64,000 bases of DNA from Chrysoperla carnea (taxonomy: Eukaryota > Arthropoda > Insecta > Neuroptera > Chrysopidae): positions 559,001 through 623,000 of the forward strand of contig NC_058338.1 in NCBI RefSeq assembly GCF_905475395.1. The letters run 5' to 3'. The number at the start of each line of letters is the position of its first letter. Position 1 is the first letter of the stretch. Position numbers and translations under genes: made by a program. The notes under the pieces are model-generated. The model was not told where the DNA came from and made no database searches. It was given only the letters and a program-made list of their open reading frames with translations. Below are positions 14,151-25,120 of this stretch, one piece after another.

Positions 14151-15659
14151 TAATGTGATAAAGAAATCAACACTGACTATGCATGGTATTTCAACAATTA
14201 ACTCAGTCAATTGTTTGTTTTCACTTGTTATGTCTAAATTTGACGAACAATATACTCACGGTCTAAAAATGTACCGCTTAGGAAAAAATTAAGCTGGGCG
14301 AATAATTTGAACGAAAAATATCATAAATTTAAATAAATTTATTAGGCAAACATGTTCTCGTAATATTAATTTAAGAAATTTTGATTCTTTTCATCACTTT
14401 TCTACGAAATTTGTTGTTTATTGTTTTTAGCCACAGGTTACGGTAAACTACGAGTTCAAATATTATTACACATGTCTAATGAACAAGGTTTTTAAATAAT
14501 TAACTCAGTTAGTCGTTAATTTTTAAGTTAAAAGACATGATTTAAAGTAAATACTAAAATGATTGGATAAATTTTGTTAAATTTTGTACATTCATGACAA
14601 TGTATGAATAAAACTAATTATTTATAAACAAATTAAATAAAAATAATAATAATAAATTATTTATTTTATGATTTTATTAAATTACACCTTTATAAGTGTA
14701 TATTGACTGACTGTATTAGTGTCACCTCCGTTGGATTATGATTAACCTTTTTGGAGACAAACAAACATATTCAAAGATCTTTCTTATAAACTTTAATTTC
14801 TTTTAAATAATGCAATTTTTTTTTATATTTATTTTATATACAGTGTGTCAAATTATTTATTGTTAACATTTTATTAAAGTCCCAGATATCGAGAAAATTC
14901 TTTGCTTCTTCGGGATTCTTTTAAGGAAAGTTTTCATTTTTAAAGCTTTCATCCAATTTTTATTCTGTTTGAATAGAAAAATAAACCATATGCTTCAAAA
15001 TTGAGATAAACAAATTCATAAAAAATATAATTTTACACAATTTACCTTCGGAACTTTTCAAATTTCATAGTTACAGGGTTGTACAGTAACATGTTACCAC
15101 GAATTTATGTAGTTTAACGAATTGAAATCTGTTTGGGATGTAAATATCAACTTTATAGAATTAAGATAAAAAAATGTGGTGAAAGAAGGAAGTAAATTTT
15201 ATTTTCTACAATTTTGCTTATTATAAAAATTTCAATGTTAATCAAAATATTATAAAATCGGATTCAAAAATTGTAAAGGAACTTTCTTCTTAGAATATAA
15301 TTTTCTATCCAAATAATTCCACGCATGACTTGTTTGCTATGCAATATGTTTCGGCACACCCTCTATACATTTAAGCCATTTATTTTTTTCAAATAAATTT
15401 ACAATCTATAAAATAAATAAAGATAAAAAACTATATACATATCTTTGTCATAAGAATACAAAAACAATAGGAATATAATGTGCTTTCTTTGCTAATGTGG
15501 GCTAAGTTTTCACTTTCCGCACTATTTTCCGTGCGATAAATAGCTAAATGAGCATTATTTACGCTTAATTTACTTGTTGCATCATCTACGTTTGTCGCGT
15601 CCAAATTAAAATTTGCGTGAGACTAATCAATTTGTCGCATTCAATTTGCCATACATATT
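14151..15659. other. Gene-free stretch
   Basis: AT-rich DNA with no long open frame. Nothing recognisable. Confidence 0.45.
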
Positions 15660-15775
15660 TTTCGGGTACTGAGCCCCTTACATTTTTTTCGGGTACTGAA
15701 CCCTAAACTTGCACTTGAAACATATCTAAGAACACAATCCATTGAATTACTTTTCAATTACTTTTTCGTTCGGTG
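15660..15775 (+). repeat. ACTGAACC dispersed family, partial
   Basis: The phrase TTTTCGGGTACTGA occurs twice within 30 bases, followed by CTTGCACTTGAAACATATCT and a run matching 23,330-23,510. Confidence 0.55.
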
Positions 15776-16756
15776 GTTCAAAATAGAATTACATTCGAAG
15801 ATAAAAAAATACTTGTTTCTAGCTCCAACGTAATGTGCGTATTGACTATAAAGTGCACTTGTTGCATACTATACTAATATATTTTTATGTTGATAGTGTC
15901 ATGGCGTATGAAGTCAATTCGCAGGTCAAGTCAATACGATTTAGCATGTTGCAAATATTAAAAATATTATTTATATTTGCATTTTATTATTATTATTGTT
16001 GCATTATATTACAGTCAAAATCGGTTATGATGACGAACCGGTTATAAAAACGAAATGAAAAAATACAATCGGAATCCTTCATACTAACACCATACCTAAA
16101 AGGGTAGTCAAAATCGCGCGTGTAACCGACTAAAAAGGATATAAAAATCCTTTATTTTTGAAAAAAAAGCTATTTTCAATTCCAAAAAACGTCTGATACT
16201 TAAACTAAAAAACAAGAACGAGAAATGTCGTGGGACACCCGGTAGAATCTTTTGTCATTTCCTAGCTTCGTACATTAGAAATGTAGCGTTTTATTTACAT
16301 TTTTGTGAAAATTTGCCAGGGGTTTTTTCAATTTTGTAAATCTCACTTGTTTATCCGTATTTTATGGACAGTATGTTTCTTGAATTCGTTTTTCTACTTA
16401 AGACTTTTTAAAGGTTCATTTCGATTGGTTCAAGCTCTAGTTTCGTCACATATAATATTTTGTCACAATATTCTCTGATTGACGAGGTCAGTGCTTAAAG
16501 GTTCATTCAGATATAATAACAATAATTATGATTATTATTGTAAGTAATATAGCGGCCTTTTTTTTATTACTTTGAAAGCCATTGTTTTTTTTTAAATAAT
16601 TTTATTAAAAAAAAAAGCATTAATGCATATTATTGCCTTTTTATAATTGTGCATTTTAATTTAAATAATAATTATTTTTTATTCTTTCTTTCAATTTCTA
16701 ATTTATTTTCTAATTTTGTTCTCCATTTTAAGTGGTAAAGATCATTGTGATTAAAT

Positions 16757-16806
16757 TTTAACCGACTTCAAACAAAAAACGACGAGGTTCTCAATACGAC
16801 TGTATT
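16757..16806 (+). repeat. ACCGACTTCAAA motif repeat
   Basis: ACCGACTTCAAACAAAAAAC followed by GAGGTTCTCAATACGACTGT; this phrase is a familiar dispersed element end in insect genomes (recalled, not searched). A related GAAGTCGGTTTA lies near 8,159. Confidence 0.4.
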
Positions 16807-16882
16807 GAGAAAATTATGGAAACAATTTTATTCTAATTTGAAAAGACTCGAAAGAAATCCAACGATTAAGAACGATGTATAG

Positions 16883-17529
16883 TTAAGGATGTATGAGCGT
16901 GGTAGTGGAGGCACAAATTTCAAAATAGATATTTTCAATTTTTATGATAAATTTATATTATTACTTGACGATATAAGACGAAAAGTAAGAATACAATTTT
17001 TCGATATCTGGCTTAATTTCCAAAATATTGAAAATTGAAAATTTTGTTTAATTATTTAGCTTTCGATATTTCGAAAACCAAGACACATATCGAAAAATTT
17101 TATTCTTATTTTTCGTCTACATTCATGAAGTTATAACAAAATTCATCATCAAAGTTGAAAATAAGATAAAAATAATTTCAACCCTTAATCTACCCTGCTC
17201 TTACATCCCTTATATGGACGGTGACACTTAGTTTTTTTCTTTTCTAATTCATTGCTAATATGTTTACTTTCTATTAAAAAGTTTTTTTTAAATTTGTTTT
17301 CATTCATTCCAAATGAAAATTATCAAAAACTTCCAAAATATGTCGTTTTTTGAGATTCCTCCATAAGAGCCAATGTATTTTATATCGATTTTTAATGACT
17401 TTTTTCTTAAAAATTTGCACGGATACCTAAGCTGAAATTTTAACCACATATTCTTTGAGTAAAAGTCTAGCTACAAACAAATTTTGAGCCTTTAAATCAA
17501 ACATTGTTGTCATGCTCATACATCCTTAA
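16883..17529. mobile_element. TTAA-flanked non-autonomous TIR element
   Basis: Begins TTAAGGATGTATGAGC and ends with its exact reverse complement, a 16-base inverted match whose outer four bases may be a TTAA target duplication as in piggyBac-type insertions. Inside, GACGAAAAGTAAGAAT near 16,976 pairs with the inverted ATTCTTATTTTTCGTC near 17,105. There is no open frame, so it is a MITE-like derivative. Related elements: 35,186-35,693 and a partial one at 62,160-62,350. Confidence 0.65.
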
Positions 17530-17774
17530 ACTAGATGGTTGTATAAAAACATGCTAAGTTTTTTTTATCTACTGCCTTGGAAATAAAATAAATTTGTCGA
17601 TTTTATTTAAAATCCAAAAAGTTTGTCTTCGACAGTTTTTTTATCGAAAACATAATCATGAATAATTTTACATATGCAACATACTTAGTAAGGGGTCGTT
17701 CAAATCTGATGTACACTGTTAAAAAAATTATTTGGAAATTTACTAAAAAGAACTCAAATATTTGTTCTATGGTT

Positions 17775-18200
17775 TAAGACTGAAATATTAAAGCTACTTT
17801 AACTCTTAAACTTTATGCATTAATTGTAATATTAGTTTAAAAAAGACATACTTCTGATTTAGTAGTCAACCCAATATATGCGTACATTATCTTCATTTGG
17901 CTTAATCAAGATATTTATTATGACTGAACATAAAATTTCCTTGTTCTTACTTTAAATTATTCTCATTTTTTTGAATGAAAAACTTAAATTTTGGACAAAA
18001 ACTATAAATTGACAAATTGTAAATTAGTTTCAAAATATTCCTAAAAGTCATGGCAAGCTGAAGCGATTTAAAAAGTTTTAGTTTCCTAGGTAACACAACG
18101 TCGAATTTTGGACTCGTTTTAAATTGTTGCACATAACAAATTTTTACCAGCTAGCAAATTATAATGTGCGATAAGGAACATAGTTCCAAAAATAACCAAC
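17775..18200 (+). repeat. Dispersed family Q, copy 1
   Basis: About 430 bases that match 36,065-36,492 along their whole length with small indels (shared blocks TTAATTGTAATATTAGTTTA, AAGATATTTATTAT, AGTTTTAGTTTCCTAGGT). Non-coding; class unknown. A reversed piece is at about 18,690-18,715. Confidence 0.7.
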
Positions 18201-19915
18201 AATAGAACGGCAAATTAATATTTTTTACAGTGTAGTTTTAAAATATTAAAAAAAAAGGGTAGTTTGAAGTCGAGAAAAGGTTTTTGTATCTAAGCTTAGC
18301 TTGTGTAACCCAAACTATTCATGGGTTTACGATAAGAAAACTTAGAGGGTTAAATAAAGCATTGTGGATCGTGAATCTAATTATGTATTATCTAAAACAT
18401 TATTTGTTTTAAGACGACCATTACCATTAAACTATTGTCATCACAAAGTGTTTTATATAGGTCTACGGCCTACAGTTGTTGTGACTTTCATTGGACATTT
18501 CAGGACTGATAAAGATGAAAAAAGCTCTTAATAAAGTTGTATATTACAACTGTTTAATACAGAAAACATTTGCAATTCAGCGGACAAAGGGTTGACTGGG
18601 GTGAATGGTTGAATTGACAATTCAGCAGAGACTTTTTGATTAGATGCCTACCTCCAAATTGAAGAATGATAGGTCACCTAGGAAACTAAAACTTTTTCAA
18701 GCGATTGAGTTTGCTATGAATGTTAAGAATATGCAAAAATATTTTAATCATTTGTCAAAATTTTATGCATTTCCATTAAAAAAAGTGAGTTAGAAAAATT
18801 AGTCAGAAGTTAAAGATAATAGATACAATGTACGAAGGTACGAAAGAACTATATTTCTTACCAGGTGTCCCACGACACCTTTAAATATCATTCTCATCTC
18901 AGAACTCTTCGAGTTTAAAAATTTACATGTATAAAAAAGTTTCTAATCTTCCCAACATACGTTCTAATGAACCACGTCTGGCCGTATACCTATTAGGTTA
19001 AGATCTACATCTACAAATATACCAAATAGTAAAAGGTTTAGTTAAAGAGGGTGCATTTTAAGCCGTCTAGTATCACATTTCATCATTGGGTATTATAAAA
19101 ACAAATTTTATATACGTTGCGGAATCTTATCAACACCTTCATCAGTCTATTTTACATTCATACAAATGTTGTAAGTTAAAGGATTATAGATGTGTGTATA
19201 TGTGTATAATGTGTTGACATTGTCACTTCACGCATAGCGAAGTACAAGATGACAATCTTTTATTACAAAGTTTAGAAAAATATCTGATCGGGGAATTTCA
19301 TAACTCCCTTTGTACGGTGAAAAAAAAGAGAGGTATCGTGTAATACCCGGTTGGAACTATGTTCCTGTCGTTTAACATTTTTTGATTTTACCACCCAACT
19401 AGCAAATAAATTATAACGTGCGATAAGGCACAAAAATTATGAAATAGAAAAATATAGCGTAAATAGAATTATTATTTGATGTTTGAGCAAACCAGCGGAT
19501 AAACGTTATATTAAAATCATAATTATTAGTTAATGACATGTCATGACCATGTCATTAGTAGGTACTAAACTACTATACTTAGGTTTTGTTGTGTTTTTTG
19601 GTTGACATGTGCTCAAGAAGAATATGATTGTATAAAATAACAAATGAATATGATTTTGATGAAGCTGAGGACCAGCAGCCCTTGTGGTTGCACTCCACCC
19701 CATTCAAATTATAAATATACAAATATTACAGATTCTTATCAATAAATATATAATACTCAACCATTCAATGGTTTGTTTTTACAATCAAAAAACAACCAAA
19801 AAGGTTTTTTTTAAGCATAGGTTTTTATACAAGGATGAAAGTAAATAAGGCACACTTTATAGTCCGTTGCATACTATCAAAAAAATGTATTCACTTGATA
19901 CAGCCCTGAAACCTA
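18201..19915. other. Gene-free stretch with small repeat pieces
   Basis: Holds short repeat phrases such as GGTGTCCCACGACACC (about 18,862) and a family Q end at 19,380-19,432. No gene seen. Confidence 0.4.
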
Positions 19916-20320
19916 TGACAGTGAAACTTGCATTGAATTAATACTATTTGACGATAGGTACGATATGAGCTAGATTTGCCAGGGTTTATCCTGGTAGAAA
20001 TATTTTTTGCCAGAATATTGTTATTTTTTATTGGTGTGACAGATTTTTGGGTCAAGTTTTGAGCTGTCACATCGAGATATTTCGAAAAACGAACGAACAC
20101 GAATAAAATTTTATTGGTTTTATATATTATAAATCGGTGCGATAGACCTTTCTGCTACGATAAGAGCTGTTCCTAAAAAAAATAAAATTTGCAATAAAAT
20201 GGTCTCTTACAAATTAATTTCCATGAAAGTGCAAAATACTTAATAGTATTGATTCATATGGGAAATTTCGAAAGCGGTGTAAGTGCAGTTTTACTGTCAC
20301 GGGCTCCCCACTTTAATTTA
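19916..20320 (+). mobile_element. MITE-like family M, copy 1
   Basis: Starts near AATACTATTTGACGATAGG, passes GGTTTATCCTGGTAGAAATA, then the TTTCTGCTACGATAAGAGCT and GGTCTCTTACAAATTAATTT blocks, and closes near AATAGTATTGATTCATATGG and CACGGGCTCC. A reversed relative lies at 57,690-58,000, a short palindromic version at 37,732-37,870 and a piece in an intron of GH1-B at 45,695-45,775. No coding capacity. Confidence 0.6.
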
Positions 20321-20603
20321 CATAAAATACGTGCCCAGTTGACGTACACCTTCATATGATATAAATATAGATGTTGATATGATCTGGCATTGCATTACAA
20401 TTGTGTGATGATTTTTCAAAACCAATTTTTTATTATTAATATGGTTTTTGATTTCTAAAACTAACAATGGATCAGATCGGATTGGATTCAGGCAGGATTG
20501 ATACAAAACAATACTACTTGAACAAATCAACGAGCTACCACCGCTACACGAGCGTTCACTAGCAACGTATGCGTACTATATTGAGCGTTATACTTTTTAT
20601 TTA

Positions 20604-21059
20604 TACAGAGTGTTCTACAATAATGCAGCCTGTTCAATTTTCGATGTTATTTTTGAATATTTCGATGCCTTTTTTGGAGTTTGATTCTAAACAAAAATGT
20701 GAAGTATTTCATATTTGACCAGTTTGTCAATCGAATAATATCTTGTAAAGCAAACGTTAATGGATCGCCTAGATCTTGCGGTTTAACGACTTTTATTGAG
20801 ATATTTAGATCAGTTTGGAAATATGGCAATATTTTAGAAAAAAGTTTCCCGAGCAAATTTGAAAGTTTCAAAGGCTTACATATTACGAGGACATATGCTT
20901 ATTAAAAATGGCAACTTTTTTTGTATAAAAAATTCTATTGAATTTAATATTCCGCATATATTTTAACATATATTTAACATATTTTTCACAAAGAGTTTTA
21001 TTTTGCGAATTTACCAGCTTATAGTATCTGAACTTTCTAAATGTGTATGACACCCTGTA
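20604..21059. mobile_element. Candidate TIR element, TACAGRGTGT ends
   Basis: Left end TACAGAGTGTTC, right end TGACACCCTGTA (reverse complement TACAGGGTGTCA), 456 bases apart. The interior has short open frames on both strands without recognisable domains. Similar ACACCCTGTA ends occur alone near 3,299. The element call is inference from the ends only. Confidence 0.4.
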
Positions 21060-22620
21060 ATTTAAAGTATAAAGTATATATTTGTTAGGGTATCAAATAT
21101 AAATAAAATGTGGTTTTATATATTTTTTTGATTTTATCAAAAAAACATATTCATTCATTCATTCATCCTCCGGTCTGGTCCTTGTTTGAGTTTCAAGTTT
21201 TTTTTTTAAACCCAATAAAATGTAGATCTTATCAAAAAACCTCTTGGGCCATTATTAACAGCAGTTAGTCAATCAGTTCCTTCGGTAGCTGGTAGGCCAT
21301 TGATATCAGTTTGATGAAAGCAAAGTTGGCCGTAAAACTGATATGATGTCGGTACTCGAACCAAGCCCTAAATACCACCAAATGACTTTACTTTTAGTTT
21401 TATTGCCCCCGCAAAATATAGACTTATGCATCATTGTATTGAATGTCATATATTTTTGATAAGGATATTTAAACGTGTGCCATAATATAATTGGATATAT
21501 CAGATTACAGCCTTCACCAAAGTACAATAGGTAGATTGAATAAAGGTTGAATAGTTCTTTGTTAAAAAATATTTGTTTGATATTTAATACAGCGATGCGT
21601 GGTTGTATAAAATTACATTGTTGTAATGTGGTTTAAAACACAGATCATTAGATCTAAACACTAGGTCCAAGCGACCCATGTAATATATAATAATTATCCA
21701 AATACCGGATGGCCTACAATAACAACAGGTATCAAAAATTTGAGACCCATATTTGTGTATGTAAAAGAACTGACTCAATGGAGAGTTCAAGTTACTGACC
21801 CAATTTTGAAAATCAATCTTGAATATCGAAAATTTTTACTTTTATTCAAGTTATTCCGAATAGTTCGAGATAAATGTTTCAAGGAAGAAATGTTAGCCTC
21901 TGTTAAAAGAAGTTTTTTTAAGATGCTTTGAGCTAAATATTTTTTCTTTTTTTTGCAGGTTATTCTAATGGATTGGGGGAATAAACTTCTAATCCAAAAT
22001 AACCTGCCTCAAATTACTAATCCATGGACAATATCAAGACAAATGGACCGCCAGCTCATAATAAAACAAAATTGAGGATTGATAAAAGCTTTTATAAAGA
22101 AATTTGAACATCATGGTTCGGATGTGACGAAGAAGGAAAGAAACTGCAAAAAATGTAAGGAACAACTTTCTGAGTTAATCTATTTGTTATCTTATATTCG
22201 AGTAATTTGTTTCCAATTTCTTTTTCTGTGGAATTTAGAAGTAGATTTAATGATATTTAAGATGTGTAATAATTAGGGGGGTCCACCCGGTACACATAGA
22301 CATCAAAAGATTTCAATATCAGATAATAAAAATATTATTATAAAAAAACAGGGATATGATTTGTTTAGATTGTTTTATTATATCATATTGGATGGTGTGC
22401 TTGTAACTGGATGCTGACACATGACACATGTGACACACATGACACACAATAGATATCCTAATCATCTACTTTCATATTCCTGTTTGTTTATTACAATTCC
22501 TACATAAAATATAATATGCGGTTGGTTCTATTCATATATTTCAAACCGCATCTCAATTTAGCAATTTGAATCAAGCGCGAACTTTTTTTGATCTTGACCA
22601 ATATTGAGCCCAGTCGAGCA
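21060..22620. other. Gene-free stretch, one possible orphan exon
   Basis: Only one spot looks exon-like: a T-rich tract and TTTTTTTTGCAG at about 21,948-21,959 are followed by an open frame to a TGA near 22,077 (about 39 codons). It matches no family I know and has no neighbouring exons, so I do not call a gene. Confidence 0.35.
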
Positions 22621-22823
22621 GTTTTAACAGAATTTCTGAAAAGAGAAACGAAAACGACCGAAAAAAAAAGTGTTTGTAAAGATCGTGTAACGTCATAATG
22701 TTAATTAATAATTGTATATACAGTGTATAATATTCAATTAACATTATTACGTCACAACGATCTTTTTCGAACATTTTTGTTTTCGAGCGTTTTCGTTTCT
22801 CTTTTGAAAAGTTATTTTAAAAC
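22621..22823. mobile_element. Palindromic foldback element
   Basis: About 95-base arms at 22,621-22,715 and 22,730-22,823 are inverted copies of each other (for example AAGAGAAACGAAAACG against CGTTTTCGTTTCTCTT, and TAATGTTAATT against AATTAACATTA). The centre is A/T-rich. A MITE-like foldback; no open frame. Confidence 0.65.
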
Positions 22824-23149
22824 TGTTTGTAACTTTAAAATTATCATGAACAAATAAATATAACACCAATTATTCATAAAGAAAACAGATATCTGTAATT
22901 AGAATAACTTTTTTTGAGATTTCTATTGTGAGGAACTTTTGTGCGAATTACTGATGAGTGAATTATAAGTTGAAAGAACTGGTGACTTGATGACATCACG
23001 ATCACAGTGATCTATCAGTGTATGGTTGGTTATAATTTTATAAAAATCAAATACATCATATTTTAATACAATTAAGTATCCAGAATGAATCCTGAATATT
23101 ATATCCTATAAATATAATTATTAGGGATTTCACCCTTATTTAAATTCAT

Positions 23150-23172
23150 TATTATTATTATTATTATTATAC
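23150..23172. repeat. (ATT)n microsatellite
   Basis: Seven or so ATT units in a row. Confidence 0.8.
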
Positions 23173-23279
23173 ATACATATGCAAACCTTTACCAAACTAG
23201 TCATTACTTATTATTGACTCTGTACCTGTTACAGGGTGATTTGTTTTTAAATTCTACAATTGATAACTCAACAAGGTAA

Positions 23280-23655
23280 ATTTACAAAATTTTAAAAACG
23301 ATCGAGAAATTTTTCGAGTACAGAACCCTAAACTCGCACTTGAAACATATTTAAGAACACTCGCCAATAAATTTCGTTTTTCCTTAAAGCCCTGCAAGCT
23401 GAACCGATTTTGAAGATCATCACCAATTTTTTAGTTTTTTTTCGGGTACTGAACCCTAAACTCGCACTTAAAACATAGTTAAGAACACTCTCCATTAAAT
23501 AACTTTTCAAACGAAAAAAAAAATCAAAATTGATTCATCCGTTTAGGCGCTACAATGACACAGACAGACAGACAGTTACACACATACAACTAGCTGTCAA
23601 ACTGAACACCCCTTAACACCCATAACACCCCTTTTTTTTAGTTCGGGGGCTAAGA
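23280..23655 (+). repeat. ACTGAACC dispersed family, longest copy with tail
   Basis: Two successive ACCCTAAACTCGCACTT blocks (about 23,327 and 23,453) followed by CACTCTCCATTAAATAAC and then an ACAGACAGACAG tail, GTCAAACTGAACACCCC and CCCTTTTTTTTAG. The order resembles the 3' end of a non-LTR element; a reversed copy is at 54,180-54,400. The open frame on the minus strand here is not a gene. Confidence 0.55.
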
Positions 23656-24289
23656 ATCAATAAAAATAGACTATCAATTTTCGTCTATTTTCCTTTTCAT
23701 CTATTCGTTCAATGCACTAATTTTTTGGGTTTACACGAACAAAAAAAACTTTATAAGCGGTATATTTTTTTTGATTTTTATTTTAAGAGAAGTCGCATTC
23801 ACCCCTAAACCTTTCAACTAATAAAACACTCTGTATATAATAAAAGTACCTATAATATTATAATTTTGTATGTGGTTTATATAATTCCCGCAGCAAGCTC
23901 CATACACATGTGGTTGTGACTTAATAATTAGGTTAGAGATCAATTATATTATAACATTATAATATAATTACAGGATGAATCAGACACTTTTATATATGTT
24001 GTAGACATAACAACTATGTGTTCATAATAATCAAATCCTAAATTTAAAGCAAAAGTAAAGATATGTTCTTTTAATTCATCGATTCGCTTTATTTACATAA
24101 TTATATATTCCAACTAATGAAATTTAAACTAAAATCAATCTCTTTCATAGAAGTAATGATTTTGTTTATTTAATTTCAATGATTTTGTATCAAATGAATT
24201 CATATTTTAAATTCAATTTCATTCTATTGTAAATATTTTTACATTATATTATTTGAACTTCTTGTCATTATTTTAATTTTTTTTTTGCA

Positions 24290-24600
24290 GTGTGTGAAAT
24301 GAAAAATATAACCAACTTGCTGCTGAGTTAACCAAGAAAGGCTACAGAGTCTCATTGGATGTATTTGTCGTTGGTTCGCTCGGGTCCTGGCTAGCGAATA
24401 ACTATGGGATTACGATGTCTTTGATCTAATAGCACTGAGATATACGCAGGTCAAGCTCTGTTGATGGTGTCAGACACGATCCGCTGATCGCGCTACATGG
24501 ACATCGAACACCTAACCAGACAGAGGCAGTACTATGATCAGCCCCAAGTGTCCAAGCACAAAGTACTGGGTGGCCCGAACATCTGAGCCATCCCTCCCCC
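24290..24600 (+). mobile_element. LINE 3' coding remnant
   Basis: Reads in one frame as KYNQLAAELTKKGYRVSLD then VGSLGSW up to a stop near 24,428, and in a shifted frame as LLMVSDTIR, a stop, then SRYMDIEHLTRQRQY. In intact elements these two blocks lie in one frame downstream of the reverse transcriptase, so this is a frameshifted, 5'-truncated LINE end. The resemblance is from memory of such C-termini; the clade is not certain. It is not part of a host gene even though a TTTTTTTGCAG precedes it. Confidence 0.55.
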
Positions 24601-25120
24601 CATCTTCAGTGAAAAGTGATTGTGCATCTGTGATTATTTTAAACTGTGATAAGACACTTACTTGTTCTGATTCTAATTTTAAATGTTACTATTGTAAATA
24701 TTTTTATTTATCGACTATTTCCTGTTTTATATCAAATTTTGTAAACTTTGTATCTTTTTAAGAATATTTAATTTAACTTTATATAAGTACAATATTGAGA
24801 CACCCTTTAATATTATTGTACTGTCTCACGCTGTATTACATAATATAAATAAATGAAATAAAACAACCACACCACACCCCTAGCTCCCAGCTCCTAGCTC
24901 CCAGTCAGTCACCAGCTCCCATGTGTATAATCATATGAAGTGAATAAAACGATACATCATCACAAATTTAGTTCTGGTGACAACTTAAAAAATTGGCCAA
25001 GACATCAACACACACTCACACAAATTATGGTACAGAGTGACTACCATTCTTTTCTAGTAAAAATCCTTAAAAATGAATGAATGAATTTTTGGTAAGAAAT
25101 AACAAAGTTAAAAAAAACAC

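Noticed and set aside
21740-21931. Small open frame MRPIFVYVKELTQ
   Set aside because: No resemblance to known proteins; overlaps an opposite-strand frame and ends just before an unrelated T-rich tract.
24534-24761. Open frame MISPKCPST as a small gene
   Set aside because: Overlaps the end of the frameshifted LINE remnant in another frame and has no family resemblance.
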